A stretch of DNA of 64,000 nucleotides from JBGAJN01 sp044224905 (lineage in GTDB: Bacteria; Verrucomicrobiota; Verrucomicrobiia; Limisphaerales; JBGAJN01): positions 1,860,001 to 1,924,000 of the forward strand of contig JBGAJN010000002.1 in the NCBI GenBank assembly GCA_044224905.1, in the 5' to 3' direction. The notes below the pieces were generated by a model. That model saw nothing but the letters and a program-made list of their open reading frames with translations. It did not search any database and had not been told where the DNA came from. Shown here in pieces: positions 29,094 through 38,110 of this stretch (position 1 is the first letter of the stretch; each line of letters begins with the position of its first letter). The position numbers and the translations under genes were made by a program.

Positions 29094-30596
29094 ATGAGTG
29101 CTGTGAACGAAACTTTGATCCGTGATGTTGTGTCCGAAGTGCTGAGCCGCCTCGGTGGCGCGGCGCCGGCCGCCAAACCTGCTGCGGCTCCTGCGCCTGC
29201 GGCCAAGCCCGATTGCGGCTGTGGTGGCAAGGTCAGTTCCAGCAGCGCGTCCGCGTTGCGTGGCAAGTTCGGGGTATTCGAGGACGCCGCCGAAGCCTGC
29301 GCCGCCGCACAAGAATCTTTTCTCCAACTTCAGAAAGCCGGCGTTGCCGCGCGCGTGAAGATTGTTGAGATCGTCAAGTCGATGGCCGAGGCGAACGCCG
29401 AGACCTGGGGCAAGCTCGAACTGGACGAGACCAAGATCGGTCGCCTTGATCACAAAATCGGAAAGCTGCAGATCATCAAGCTCGTCCCTGGCGTCGAGTG
29501 GCTCCGCCCCGATGCTCGCAGCGGCGATCACGGAATCACTCTCGAGGAATACACTCCATTCGGTGTCGTCGGCGCCGTGACGCCGAGCACGCATTCCATT
29601 CCCACGCTCAGCGGCAACATCGTCAATATTTGTGCCGCCGGAAATGCCGTCGTGTTCAACCCGCACCCGAGCGCCGCAAAGTGCGCCGCCGTCGCCGTGC
29701 GCGCCTACAACGAGGCCATCTTCCGCGAGACCGGCATCGAGAATATCGCCACGATCCTCACCAAGCCGACGATGGAAAGCTTTGCCGCGATGTGCAAAAA
29801 CGACGCGGTGCGTTTGCTGCTCGTCACTGGCGGTCCGGGCGTGGTGAAGGCCGCGATGCAGACTGGCAAGCGCGCGATCTGCGCCGGCCCCGGCAATCCG
29901 CCCGTCTACGTTGACGACACTGCGTGCATGAAGCGTGCGGCGAAGGCGATCATCCAGGGCGCGAGCTTCGATAACAATTTGCTCTGCATCGGCGAGAAGG
30001 AAGTCTTCGCGCTGGAAAATATCGCCGACAAGTTGATGGCGCAGATGGAGCAGAACGGCGCGGTGAAGTTGACCAATGCGCAACTCGACGCGTTGACCAA
30101 AGCGGCTTTCACTTTCAAAGAAGGGCAGGGCGGCGGTTGCGCTCACGCCAGCGTCAACAAGGATTTCATCGGCAAGGATCCCATCGTCCTCGCGAAAGCG
30201 GCGGGCGTAAACATTCCGGCGGGCACGCAGTTGCTCTTTGCCGAAACCGACGCGAATCATCCGTTCGTCATCGAGGAACAGATGATGCCGTTCATTCCGA
30301 TCACCCGCGTGAAGAGCTTGGAAGAAGGCGTCGCGCGCTCGCTCGAAGCCGAGCACGGCTACAAGCACACGAGCATCATTCACTCGCACGATCTCGAAGC
30401 GCTGACGACCATGGGCCGCGCGCTCGACACGACGTTGTTCATCAAGAACGGCCCGTGCATGGCGGGCTTGGGACTCGGCGGCGAAGGTTACCTGAGCTTC
30501 AGCATCGCCACGCCGACCGGAGAAGGCGTGAGCAACCCGCGCACGTTTACGCGCGTTCGCCGCTGCGTGATGGTCGACAATCTGCGGATTTATTGA
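29094..30596 (+). CDS. CoA-acylating aldehyde dehydrogenase of the microcompartment (EutE/PduP family)
   Basis: The protein has 500 residues and oxidises an aldehyde to acyl-CoA with NAD+. The catalytic cysteine lies in SFDNNLLCIGEKEVF, and NAD-binding segments include VTPSTHSIPTLSG and LLVTGGPGVVKAAM. The first ~20 residues (NETLIRDVVSEVLSRLGG) form an amphipathic encapsulation helix. An Ala/Pro-rich linker and an unusual DCGCGGK segment follow, and the dehydrogenase fold starts near residue 55. By context the substrate is probably lactaldehyde released by an aldolase. The ATG at 29094 was chosen so that the targeting helix is N-terminal. Confidence 0.92.
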   Translation: MSAVNETLIRDVVSEVLSRLGGAAPAAKPAAAPAPAAKPDCGCGGKVSSSSASALRGKFGVFEDAAEACAAAQESFLQLQKAGVAARVKIVEIVKSMAEANAETWGKLELDETKIGRLDHKIGKLQIIKLVPGVEWLRPDARSGDHGITLEEYTPFGVVGAVTPSTHSIPTLSGNIVNICAAGNAVVFNPHPSAAKCAAVAVRAYNEAIFRETGIENIATILTKPTMESFAAMCKNDAVRLLLVTGGPGVVKAAMQTGKRAICAGPGNPPVYVDDTACMKRAAKAIIQGASFDNNLLCIGEKEVFALENIADKLMAQMEQNGAVKLTNAQLDALTKAAFTFKEGQGGGCAHASVNKDFIGKDPIVLAKAAGVNIPAGTQLLFAETDANHPFVIEEQMMPFIPITRVKSLEEGVARSLEAEHGYKHTSIIHSHDLEALTTMGRALDTTLFIKNGPCMAGLGLGGEGYLSFSIATPTGEGVSNPRTFTRVRRCVMVDNLRIY

Positions 30597-30599
30597 GCC

Positions 30600-30896
30600 A
30601 TGCTCCTCGCGCGCGTCGAAGGCAATCTCACCGCCACTCGCAAGCATTCGAGCTACGAGGGATGGCGGTTGGTGATTTGCCAGCCGATCAGCCGCGATGG
30701 TTCGCCGGAAGGTGTGCCGCAGGTGGCGATTGATTCGCTCGGCGCCGGCATGCATCAGCGCGTGATCATTTCGAGCGACGGCTCCGCGACGCGCAAAGCC
30801 GTGGGCGATGAAAAGAGCCCGGCCCGTTGGATGATCATTGGTGTCGTGGACGAAGTGACACCCGGAACGACGGCATTGCAGGATTCAATTTCGTAG
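30600..30896 (+). CDS. BMC-P shell pentamer (EutN/CcmL family), second copy
   Basis: The 98-residue protein begins MLLARVEGNLTATRKHSSYEG. It contains RLVICQPISRDG, the hallmark VAIDSLGAGMHQRVIISSDGSAT, and ends with an RWMIIGVVDEV strand. It starts three bases after the aldehyde dehydrogenase stop and is followed one base later by the third copy, so all three are tightly coupled in translation. Confidence 0.93.
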   Translation: MLLARVEGNLTATRKHSSYEGWRLVICQPISRDGSPEGVPQVAIDSLGAGMHQRVIISSDGSATRKAVGDEKSPARWMIIGVVDEVTPGTTALQDSIS

Positions 30897-30897
30897 C

Positions 30898-31200
30898 ATG
30901 CGACTCGGAACTGTCATTGGCCGTGTGACGTTGAGCAAAGGACTTCCTGAGCTCGATGGCGCGCGTTGGCTCGTGGTCAGCCCGTTCACGCGCGAGCATT
31001 TTCAACACGGCGTCGATCAACCGCTCGGCCTGAGCAAGGACCCGAGTTTGGTCGTTTACGACAGTCTCGGCGCCGGTGTCGGCAACACCATCGGTTTCGT
31101 GGAAGGCCGAGAAGCCGCGCAGCCGTTCGACGTTCCCATTGCCATCGACGCGATCAACGCTGCGTTGGTTGATTACATTTTTTACAACCCCAAGAAGTGA
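30898..31200 (+). CDS. BMC-P shell pentamer (EutN/CcmL family), third copy
   Basis: The 100-residue protein begins MRLGTVIGRVTLSKGLPELDG. It has WLVVSPFTREHF, VVYDSLGAGVGNTIGFVEG (the pentamer hallmark), and AINAALVDYIFYNPKK at the end. It is the most divergent of the three copies. The distinct sequences suggest mixed vertices or different partner binding rather than simple gene dosage. Confidence 0.92.
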   Translation: MRLGTVIGRVTLSKGLPELDGARWLVVSPFTREHFQHGVDQPLGLSKDPSLVVYDSLGAGVGNTIGFVEGREAAQPFDVPIAIDAINAALVDYIFYNPKK

Positions 31201-31209
31201 ATTTGAGCT

Positions 31210-32250
31210 ATGCCTGCTGTAATTACTGCGAAGGAAATTGAGGACTTGATCGCCAAGGGTGGTGATCCGAAGAGTTTGCCCGCCGATGCGATTCTCACGC
31301 CGTCCGCGAAGGACGCGCTGCGCGAATACGCGAACGGCCAGCGTTCCGCTGCGGGCGCCAGCTCCATCAGCGCGGCAGTGCCGACGAAGCCATTGACCTC
31401 CAAGTCGCCGAAGGCGGAGCTCGAAGCGTATTTCAATTCACCCGCCGCGCACGCGCTCAAGGAACAGATTTGCGCGATGGGCAAACGTCTCTGGGCCCGC
31501 GAATATGTGGACGGCAACGGCGGCAACATGGCTATCCGCGTCGGCGAGGACATTGCGATCTGCACGCCGACACTCGTGAGCAAAGGTTCCCTCAAGCCGG
31601 AGGACATGTGCCTTGTCGATTTCGAGGGCAACCAATTGCTCGGTACCAAGCGGCGCACGAGCGAGATTTTGATGCACTTGCAGATGATGAAGCGGCAGCC
31701 GAAGGCCATCGCGACGTGTCACTGCCATCCGCCGTATTCGACGGCGTTCGCGGTCGTTGGTGAAGCGCCGCCCACGTGCATGTTGCCGGAGTATGAAGTG
31801 TTTTGTTCCGTCGGTGTGGCGCCGTATCGCACGCCGGGTTCGCCCGACATGGGCAAGCTCGTCGCCGAATTGACCGACCAATACAACACCATCCTTATGG
31901 CGAATCATGGCGTGGTGACGTGGTCGCACAACAACCTCGAGGAAGCCTACTGGCGCATGGAGATTATCGAAGCGTATTGCCGCACGATTGTCGTCGCCGC
32001 GCAGTTGGGCAAGCCGATTCAGACCTTCACCGGACCACAGATGAAGGACATCTTGAACATCAAGAAGAGCCTCGGCTTCGTGGATCCGCGTTACGGCATG
32101 AAGGAATGCGAACTTTGCGACAGCGGCGACTGGCGTCCCGGTGCGACCTGCGTTGTGCCCCCGCGCGAGGAAAATACTATTGGCTACGACGCCGAGGCCG
32201 AAGCAGCGGTGAAGGCGATCACTGATCAAATTCTCGCGCAGATGAAGTGA
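31210..32250 (+). CDS. Class II aldolase (fuculose/rhamnulose-phosphate type) with N-terminal extension
   Basis: The protein has 346 residues. The core (~80-330) is a class II aldolase/adducin domain with the zinc ligands in TCHCHPPYSTAF and ILMANHGVVTW. Such enzymes split fuculose-1-phosphate or rhamnulose-1-phosphate into dihydroxyacetone phosphate and L-lactaldehyde. The first ~75 residues are additional. A helix (VITAKEIEDLIAKGGDP) leads into LPADAILTPSAKDALREY and then a Ser/Ala/Pro linker, as expected for targeting into the shell lumen. Its place after the shell genes supports lumenal lactaldehyde production. The exact sugar is not determined. Confidence 0.88.
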   Translation: MPAVITAKEIEDLIAKGGDPKSLPADAILTPSAKDALREYANGQRSAAGASSISAAVPTKPLTSKSPKAELEAYFNSPAAHALKEQICAMGKRLWAREYVDGNGGNMAIRVGEDIAICTPTLVSKGSLKPEDMCLVDFEGNQLLGTKRRTSEILMHLQMMKRQPKAIATCHCHPPYSTAFAVVGEAPPTCMLPEYEVFCSVGVAPYRTPGSPDMGKLVAELTDQYNTILMANHGVVTWSHNNLEEAYWRMEIIEAYCRTIVVAAQLGKPIQTFTGPQMKDILNIKKSLGFVDPRYGMKECELCDSGDWRPGATCVVPPREENTIGYDAEAEAAVKAITDQILAQMK

Positions 32251-32271
32251 GGCGTCTGATTTGCCTCAACC

Positions 32272-33558
32272 ATGAAATCTCTCGACGCCAAACTTGCGGA
32301 AGTAAAAGCGAACCGCAACTCGCGCGCGTTCGTCATCGCGGACGCGAAGGATGCGGACATGGCGTTCGGGGCGCGGGCACCCGGCCCGAGGAAATATCTG
32401 GCGCGACACGGTTCACGTCCGGCGCAATTTTCTCCCGAGGTCTGGACGCGCGACGAGTTCGGCTATCGCAACCTTCCCGAGTTCCTCGACATCATTCGCG
32501 AGGTCACGCATCAAGGGCTCGTGGACATCATGCTGATGTCTGCCTACGTGACCGAGCAGCTCGCGATTAAAGAAGGTCTCTTTAAGAATTCCCACGTCAC
32601 GCCCGCCGCGCGCGCGAATGACACCACCGACGTTTGGGCCGTGCGTCACGGTGCCTACACACGCGAGCCGAGCCAGCCTTTCCGAAGCGCGGCGATTGAC
32701 CACATCCAATGCGGCGAGATCGAATGCGAGCGCGATGGCACTGGAAGTTTCCCCGGCGCGAATCTCGGTCTCTATTCGATTACGTTCGTCAATGAGCTGG
32801 ATCAGGACCGCGAGGCGCTGCTCTGGTATAAGGAATTTCGCGAAGAAGCGGAGCGTAAACAGTTCCGGCACTTCCTGGAAATTTTCGATCCGAACGTCAG
32901 CAGCGGCATCGCGCCTGAAAAACTCGGCGAGTTCATCAACGACAATATTCTTCGCACACTCGCAGGTGTTCCCGAGTCCGGCCGGCCGGTGTTTCTGAAA
33001 ATCGTCTATCACGGTCCGAAGGCGATGGAGGAACTTGCGCAATACGATCCGAACCTCGTCGTTGGGATCCTCGGCGGCAGCGCGGGCACGACCTACGATG
33101 CCTTCCGGCTCATTCACGACGCGCAGAAATACGGTGCGCGCGTGGCGCTCTACGGCCGCAAGATTAACAACGCCGAGCATCAGCTCGCGTTCATCGAGAT
33201 GCTGCGCCTCATTACGGATGGAAAACTTTCGCCCGAGGAAGCGGTGCGCGCCTATCACGGCGTGCTGCAAGGCAAAGGCATCCAGCCGCATCGTCCGCTT
33301 GAAAAGGACATGGAGCTGACGGATCAGGCGATGAGTTACGACGGCAGCGCGACGAAGCGCTCGACGGTGGAAGTGCGGAACAATCCATTGGCGAAGCCGG
33401 CTTCATCCAACACGGCTGAGAAGACCGAGCGCCCGTTTGGAACGCCGAAGGTTACGGAATGGCCGAAACACTCGAATGGTTCCCCGGATTTCGACAAGAT
33501 GACTTCCGAGCAGCGCGCCGCGTATCACGTTGCGCGATTGAATCGGCGATACGAATAA
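32272..33558 (+). CDS. Uncharacterised DhnA/LsrF-like aldolase-fold protein with probable C-terminal encapsulation helix
   Basis: The protein has 428 residues and I recognise no named family. Residues ~60-345 read as a TIM barrel. VFLKIVYHGPKAMEEL is compatible with a strand carrying a Schiff-base lysine, VVGILGGSAGTTYDAFRLI with a phosphate-binding GGS turn, and ARVALYGRKINNAEHQLAF with the GR(N)IFQ-type end of class I DhnA/LsrF aldolases. From ~364 on there is a Pro/Ser/Thr/Ala-rich linker, then an amphipathic end (DKMTSEQRAAYHVARL) typical of encapsulation peptides. It is the last gene of the BMC operon, 22 bases after the class II aldolase. It may be an aldolase or epimerase-like lumen enzyme; the function is unproven. 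Confidence 0.7.
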   Translation: MKSLDAKLAEVKANRNSRAFVIADAKDADMAFGARAPGPRKYLARHGSRPAQFSPEVWTRDEFGYRNLPEFLDIIREVTHQGLVDIMLMSAYVTEQLAIKEGLFKNSHVTPAARANDTTDVWAVRHGAYTREPSQPFRSAAIDHIQCGEIECERDGTGSFPGANLGLYSITFVNELDQDREALLWYKEFREEAERKQFRHFLEIFDPNVSSGIAPEKLGEFINDNILRTLAGVPESGRPVFLKIVYHGPKAMEELAQYDPNLVVGILGGSAGTTYDAFRLIHDAQKYGARVALYGRKINNAEHQLAFIEMLRLITDGKLSPEEAVRAYHGVLQGKGIQPHRPLEKDMELTDQAMSYDGSATKRSTVEVRNNPLAKPASSNTAEKTERPFGTPKVTEWPKHSNGSPDFDKMTSEQRAAYHVARLNRRYE

Positions 33559-33564
33559 AAGGAA

Positions 33565-33583
33565 CGCCGAGCAGTGCTCGGCG
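33565..33583. terminator. Bidirectional hairpin between the two convergent operons
   Basis: CGCCGAGCA and TGCTCGGCG form a perfect 9-bp inverted repeat around one base, in the 31-base gap between convergent genes. There is no T-run on either side, so termination may be weak or factor-dependent. Confidence 0.5.
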
Positions 33584-33589
33584 CACCAT

Positions 33590-35071
33590 TTACAACGGCC
33601 GCACGATGGATTGCGGACGGAGGTAATCGAGGAATGTCTCCGGACTATTCACGCCGCCGCCCATCCCGCTGAGGTTGCAACCGCCATACGGAATTCCGTG
33701 CGCGAAGAGGTTGTGCGCATTGATCCAACTGTTCCCCGCCACCATTGCTTCGGCCACGCGGTTTGCGCGTTCGAGGTTCTGACTCCACACGCTGTTCGCG
33801 AGTCCGTAGGTCGAGCGATTCACGAGTTCGATGGCTTCGTTCTCGTCCTTAAACTTCAGCAGATACGCGGTGGGGCCAAAGATTTCTTCGCGGCAACAGA
33901 CATTGTCCGGTGAACCGCCGAGCAGCGATGGCTTCACATAGTAGCCACCTTGGTGTCCGCTCACGTTCGCCGGGCCGCCGCGCAGCACGACTTGCGCGCC
34001 TTCCTTCTCGCCGCGGTCGAGGTAGCCGAGCACGCGCTGGCGTTGCTTCTCGCTAACGACCGGTCCCATTTGTGTGCCCGTTTCCATTTCGTGGCCGATG
34101 GCAACGCTCGTGAGCGCCTTGCACGCGCGGTCCACGAACTCGTCATAAATCTTTTCGCTCACGACCCAGCGCGTCGCGGTGCAGCAGACCTGGCCGCTGT
34201 TGAACGTGATCGCGCCCGCGAGCGCTTTCGCGGTGGCGGCGACATCCACATCGTCGAACACCACGGCTGCGCCCTTGCCGCCGAGTTCCAGCTTCACGGG
34301 AACGAGATTGCGGCCACAAGCTTCGCCGACGAGCCGGCCTACTTCGGGAGAGCCGGTAAACGACATGCGCTTGATGCCCGTGTGACGGGTGAGCGCTGCG
34401 CCCGCGGTTTCACCGAGGCCGGTGATCACGTTGACTACACCGCGCGGGATGCCGACTTCCTCGACGAGCTTGGCGAAGTAAAGCGTGCTCAGTGGTGTGT
34501 CCTCAGCGGGCTTGATGACGACGGTATTGCCGGCGGCAAGCGCCGGTGAAATACCCCAACCGACGAGCAGCGCCGGGAAGTTCCACGGGAAGATGAACGC
34601 GCACACGCCATACGGAACGCGGATCGAGCGCGCGTCGAAACCGCTCACGGCGATCGGTTCGCGGCGGCGCATGTTCACGTTGAGGTCGGCGAAATAGCGG
34701 AGCGAAGCAGCAACGTTTTGCATGTCACCGCGTGCCTGCTCGATCGGCTTGCCGACGTCGAGCGATTCGATCTGCGCGATAACCTCGCGGCGCTTGTCGA
34801 TGAGATCGGCGAGGCGATGGAGATGCACGGCACGGTCGTTGTTCGGAAGCGTGGCCCAACCGGACTTGCGGAACGCCTGTTGCGCGGCGGTCACGGCGGC
34901 ATCGACATCGCGCGCGTCTCCAGCGGCGAACTTGGCGATCACTTTTCCATCGCCCGGATCGCGCGTGTCGAGCGTGCCGCCGCTGGCGGCGGGAACCCAC
35001 TCGCCGCCGATGAATTGTTTAATCGGGGAAGAATTTAGGAAGGCGGAAACTTCAGGAAGCAAAGTGCTCAT
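33590..35071 (-). CDS. NAD(P)-dependent aldehyde dehydrogenase, probable lactaldehyde dehydrogenase
   Basis: The protein has 493 residues and is a classical ALDH superfamily member. It shows FIFPWNFPALL, the NAD-binding FTGSPEVGRLVGEA, the general base in KLELGGKGAAVVFDD, the catalytic cysteine in FNSGQVCCTA, and EEIFGPTAYLL. Such enzymes oxidise aldehydes to acids. It is last in the minus-strand lutABC-aldolase operon, so lactaldehyde to lactate is the natural reaction, giving a cytosolic route parallel to the shell enzymes. No targeting helix is seen. Substrate assignment rests on context. Confidence 0.85.
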   Translation of the reverse strand: MSTLLPEVSAFLNSSPIKQFIGGEWVPAASGGTLDTRDPGDGKVIAKFAAGDARDVDAAVTAAQQAFRKSGWATLPNNDRAVHLHRLADLIDKRREVIAQIESLDVGKPIEQARGDMQNVAASLRYFADLNVNMRRREPIAVSGFDARSIRVPYGVCAFIFPWNFPALLVGWGISPALAAGNTVVIKPAEDTPLSTLYFAKLVEEVGIPRGVVNVITGLGETAGAALTRHTGIKRMSFTGSPEVGRLVGEACGRNLVPVKLELGGKGAAVVFDDVDVAATAKALAGAITFNSGQVCCTATRWVVSEKIYDEFVDRACKALTSVAIGHEMETGTQMGPVVSEKQRQRVLGYLDRGEKEGAQVVLRGGPANVSGHQGGYYVKPSLLGGSPDNVCCREEIFGPTAYLLKFKDENEAIELVNRSTYGLANSVWSQNLERANRVAEAMVAGNSWINAHNLFAHGIPYGGCNLSGMGGGVNSPETFLDYLRPQSIVRPL

Positions 35072-35184
35072 GGCTTTTCTCGATGACGGTTTTTGAGTTC
35101 GTGGACGAGTTCAACTTAACTCGCTCCGCCGAGATGTCACCGCGAAAAGTTTTCGCGCCTGACGGGTTGCCCGTTCGCCGTTTC

Positions 35185-37383
35185 TTACCGCAGGAACGCG
35201 TCGCTCAAGCCGCCGTCGACCGGGATGATGTGGCCGGTGGTTTTGGTGAGCCGATTCGAAACGAGCAGGAAGAATCCCTCAGCCTGATCCGCGGGCGTGA
35301 TAGGATTCTTAGTCAACGTGCGTTCGGCGTAAAAGCGGGCGAGGCGTTCGGTGAGCGCGTCGCTCGATTCGCTGTCGCTGTAGGCGATGTTGTATTTCGC
35401 GAGGCTGGCGATGACGCGATCGCGCGGAAACATGGCGCTGCCTTGCACGACGGTCGCGGGCGCGACGCCGTTAACACGGATGAGCGGGGAAAGTTCAACG
35501 GCGAGTTCGCCGACGAGATGGTTCGCGGCGGCCTTTGAAGTGTCGTAGGCGATGGAACCTTTCTTCGCGACGACAGCGTTGGCGCTGGTGGTGAGGACGA
35601 GGCTGCCGGACAGGCCCTGTTCGAGCCAGTTGCGCTTCGCTTCGTCGGCCACGATGTAGGAGCCCATGACGTTGATGGCGAAAGTGAGCGGCCATTTGTC
35701 GTCGGGAATTCGGCCCGTAGTATCGGGCGCAACGAAGATCCCGGCAGTGACGACGATGGAATCGAAGCCGCCGTAAGCGAGCGACACCTGGTCGAGCATC
35801 GCGCGGACGCTTGCGCGCCTGGTGATGTCGCAAGCGAGGCCAACGGCGACGCCGCAATTGGAAATGCCCGTGCCGGCGACGCCAATGCCGGGGCCGTATT
35901 TGGCGGTGAGTTCGTTCGCAGTCGCCTGTGACGTCTCCAGCTTGAGATCGACGCAAACGAGGTGCGCACTTTCTTTCACGAGCCGGTGCGTGACTTCCTT
36001 GCCAATGCCGCTGCCGGCGCCGATGACGATGATGACCTGCCGCGCGAGTTCCTTCTCGGCGGGCATGCGCTTCAACTTCGCTTCTTCGAGCAACCAATAC
36101 TCAATGTCGAACGCCTCCTGCTGCGGGAGCGCGATGTATCTGTCGATCGCTTCCGCGCCGCGCATGACTTCGACGGCACAGTTGTAAAACTCGGCGGTGA
36201 CGCGCGACTCGGACTTGTCCTTGCCCCACGCGATCATGCCGAGGCCAGGGATCAATACGACGGTCGGATTCGGATCACGCATCGCGGGCGAGTTGGCGTG
36301 TTTGCACTTCGCGTAATACGCCGCGTAGTCCTTGCGGTATTGCTCGATGCCGGACTTGAGCTTGGTCTTGAGCGCGGCGACGTCCTCGGTCTGCGGATTC
36401 CAATCGACGTAGAGCGGCTTGATCTTCGTGCGGAGAAAATGATCCGGGCAACTCGTGCCCAACTCGGCGAGGCGTGCGGCGTGCTTCGAATTCACGAAGC
36501 GCAAAATCTTGTCGTCGTCCTGAACCGTGCCGATGAAACGCTTCTGCTGGCTGACCTGACCGCGGAGCCACGGGAGAATCGCGGCGAAGACTTCGTTGCG
36601 CTTCTCTTGCGCGAGCGTTTGATGCTTCGCGCCGCCGAACGCCGCCTGATCGCCGCCCTTCTCGGAATATTTCTTTTCGATGTAAGCGGAGGCTTTCTCG
36701 ATCATCGAAAGCGTCAAGAGGTAGCATTCCTTGTCGTCGTTCGCCCAGCTGATGAAGCCGTGCTGGCCCATCATGATCGCCTTGGCCTTCGGATGCTTTT
36801 GGCAAATCTCCTGCATCGCGAGGCCGAGCTCGAAGCCGGGCCGCATCCATTTCACGTAGGCCATTTCTTCGCCGAAAATTTCCTTCGTGATCTGCTCGCA
36901 ACGTGACGAGGCCGCGATAGCGATGATCGCGTTGGGGTGCATGTGATCGACGAACTTTGCCGGAATGAAGCTGTGCAACGGTGTGTCGATGGACGACGCG
37001 CGAGGGTTCAGATTGAACGTGGTGTGATTGTACGCCGCAACCATGTCATCCTCAGCTTGCGACTTGAGACCTTTGTCGGCGCGGGCCGCGTAGGATTTCT
37101 GCAGGCCCATCAACTTGGACTGGTAGAGCGAGGAAAAGTTTTCGCGCGCGCTGGTGCGGAGGTCGCCGCCGGAACCTTTCACCCACAAGACTTCCACCTG
37201 CTCGCCGGTGAGCGGATCCTTCTCCATGAGCTTGGAGGAAGTGTTGCCGCCGCCAGTGTTCGTGATGCGCTGATCGGCGCCGAGTTTGTTCGAACGATAC
37301 ACGAGACGATCCATGCCGGTGAGCTTGGCGGCTTCGGCGTCGTCCCAGAGATTGTTCACGAATTGGAAGGTGGGGTTTTTCAT
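35185..37383 (-). CDS. Bifunctional rhamnulose-1-phosphate aldolase/short-chain dehydrogenase (RhaD-SDR fusion)
   Basis: The protein has 732 residues. The N-terminal ~430 residues are a class II aldolase domain with ITNTGGGNTSSKLMEKD, the zinc histidines in KFVDHMHPNAI, and MMGQHGFISWAND. The C-terminal ~270 residues are a Rossmann SDR domain, with the cofactor motif IVIGAGSGIGKEV (near 455) and the catalytic YDTSKAAANHL. This fusion (as in Bacillus YuxG/RhaE-type enzymes) cleaves rhamnulose-1-phosphate and acts on the lactaldehyde formed. It lies between lutC and an aldehyde dehydrogenase gene, tying rhamnose breakdown to lactate use. It starts at the ATG at 37383, 32 bases after lutC. Confidence 0.9.
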   Translation of the reverse strand: MKNPTFQFVNNLWDDAEAAKLTGMDRLVYRSNKLGADQRITNTGGGNTSSKLMEKDPLTGEQVEVLWVKGSGGDLRTSARENFSSLYQSKLMGLQKSYAARADKGLKSQAEDDMVAAYNHTTFNLNPRASSIDTPLHSFIPAKFVDHMHPNAIIAIAASSRCEQITKEIFGEEMAYVKWMRPGFELGLAMQEICQKHPKAKAIMMGQHGFISWANDDKECYLLTLSMIEKASAYIEKKYSEKGGDQAAFGGAKHQTLAQEKRNEVFAAILPWLRGQVSQQKRFIGTVQDDDKILRFVNSKHAARLAELGTSCPDHFLRTKIKPLYVDWNPQTEDVAALKTKLKSGIEQYRKDYAAYYAKCKHANSPAMRDPNPTVVLIPGLGMIAWGKDKSESRVTAEFYNCAVEVMRGAEAIDRYIALPQQEAFDIEYWLLEEAKLKRMPAEKELARQVIIVIGAGSGIGKEVTHRLVKESAHLVCVDLKLETSQATANELTAKYGPGIGVAGTGISNCGVAVGLACDITRRASVRAMLDQVSLAYGGFDSIVVTAGIFVAPDTTGRIPDDKWPLTFAINVMGSYIVADEAKRNWLEQGLSGSLVLTTSANAVVAKKGSIAYDTSKAAANHLVGELAVELSPLIRVNGVAPATVVQGSAMFPRDRVIASLAKYNIAYSDSESSDALTERLARFYAERTLTKNPITPADQAEGFFLLVSNRLTKTTGHIIPVDGGLSDAFLR

Positions 37384-37414
37384 AGGCGGTGAAACGGCGT
37401 GAACCAGCGGGAAA

Positions 37415-38110
37415 TTAAAAACAAATGACGGTCAGCTTCTTTGGTCCGTGCGCGCCGAGGACGAGGATGCGCTCGATGTCGCCGGTGCGGCTGGGACCGG
37501 TGATGACGGTCATGAAGCTCGGATAGTTGGTGGAGTATTTTTCCTTCAACAACGCGAAGCCGGCGGGCAGATCGGACACGAGTTGCTCGCGACGGGCGAG
37601 CACGACGTGGTGCGGCGGCAACACGGACAGCGCGCGTCCTCCACCACTGCGCGCGGTGAGCATCACGCTGCCGGTCTGCGCGATGAGCGCATCGCACTCG
37701 GTGATCCCGACGTCGCACTTTTCCAAATCGGTCGCCTGATACGGCTCGTCGGTGCGGAGGGACGGAAGTTTCAAACCCGCGCAAATGGGATCGGTCAACT
37801 GCCCGCGATGTTGCGCGATGCGTTTCCAACCTTCGGCGGTGCTGATGGTGGCGAGTTGCGCAGCCGCTTCATCGGCGCTGTTGAGTAGATGGAACTCGGT
37901 CTTCAACTCGACCGATGTCGCTGCAAATGCCGTGGCGCGATCTTCGAAGGAATCGCCCACGAGCGGAAGCCACTGGCGAAGTTGTTTGGGCGTGGAAGCG
38001 GCAGGGGAGGCGTGCGCGTGTCCATTGCCGTGATCGTGGGTTCCAGGCAGCGGCGCGCTGATCACCAGCGCTTCGCGGATGCGGCCAAGTATCTTTTCGC
38101 GCTCGGTCAT
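37415..38110 (-). CDS. lutC: Lactate utilisation protein LutC (LUD domain)
   Basis: The protein has 231 residues beginning MTEREKILGRIREAL. The LUD domain carries GITECDALIAQTGSVML, the HHVVLARREQLV segment and the C-terminal ITGPSRTGDIERILVLGAHG. LutC works with LutA and LutB to oxidise L-lactate to pyruvate. A His-rich insert (HDHGNGHAHASP) follows the first helix. The ATG at 38110 overlaps the lutB stop (ATGA); a longer upstream frame inside lutB is not needed. Confidence 0.9.
   Translation of the reverse strand: MTEREKILGRIREALVISAPLPGTHDHGNGHAHASPAASTPKQLRQWLPLVGDSFEDRATAFAATSVELKTEFHLLNSADEAAAQLATISTAEGWKRIAQHRGQLTDPICAGLKLPSLRTDEPYQATDLEKCDVGITECDALIAQTGSVMLTARSGGGRALSVLPPHHVVLARREQLVSDLPAGFALLKEKYSTNYPSFMTVITGPSRTGDIERILVLGAHGPKKLTVICF

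Noticed and set aside
28989..30755. Long antisense open frame (588 residues) opposite the acylating aldehyde dehydrogenase
   Set aside because: No recognisable fold or start, and the plus-strand gene is unambiguous.
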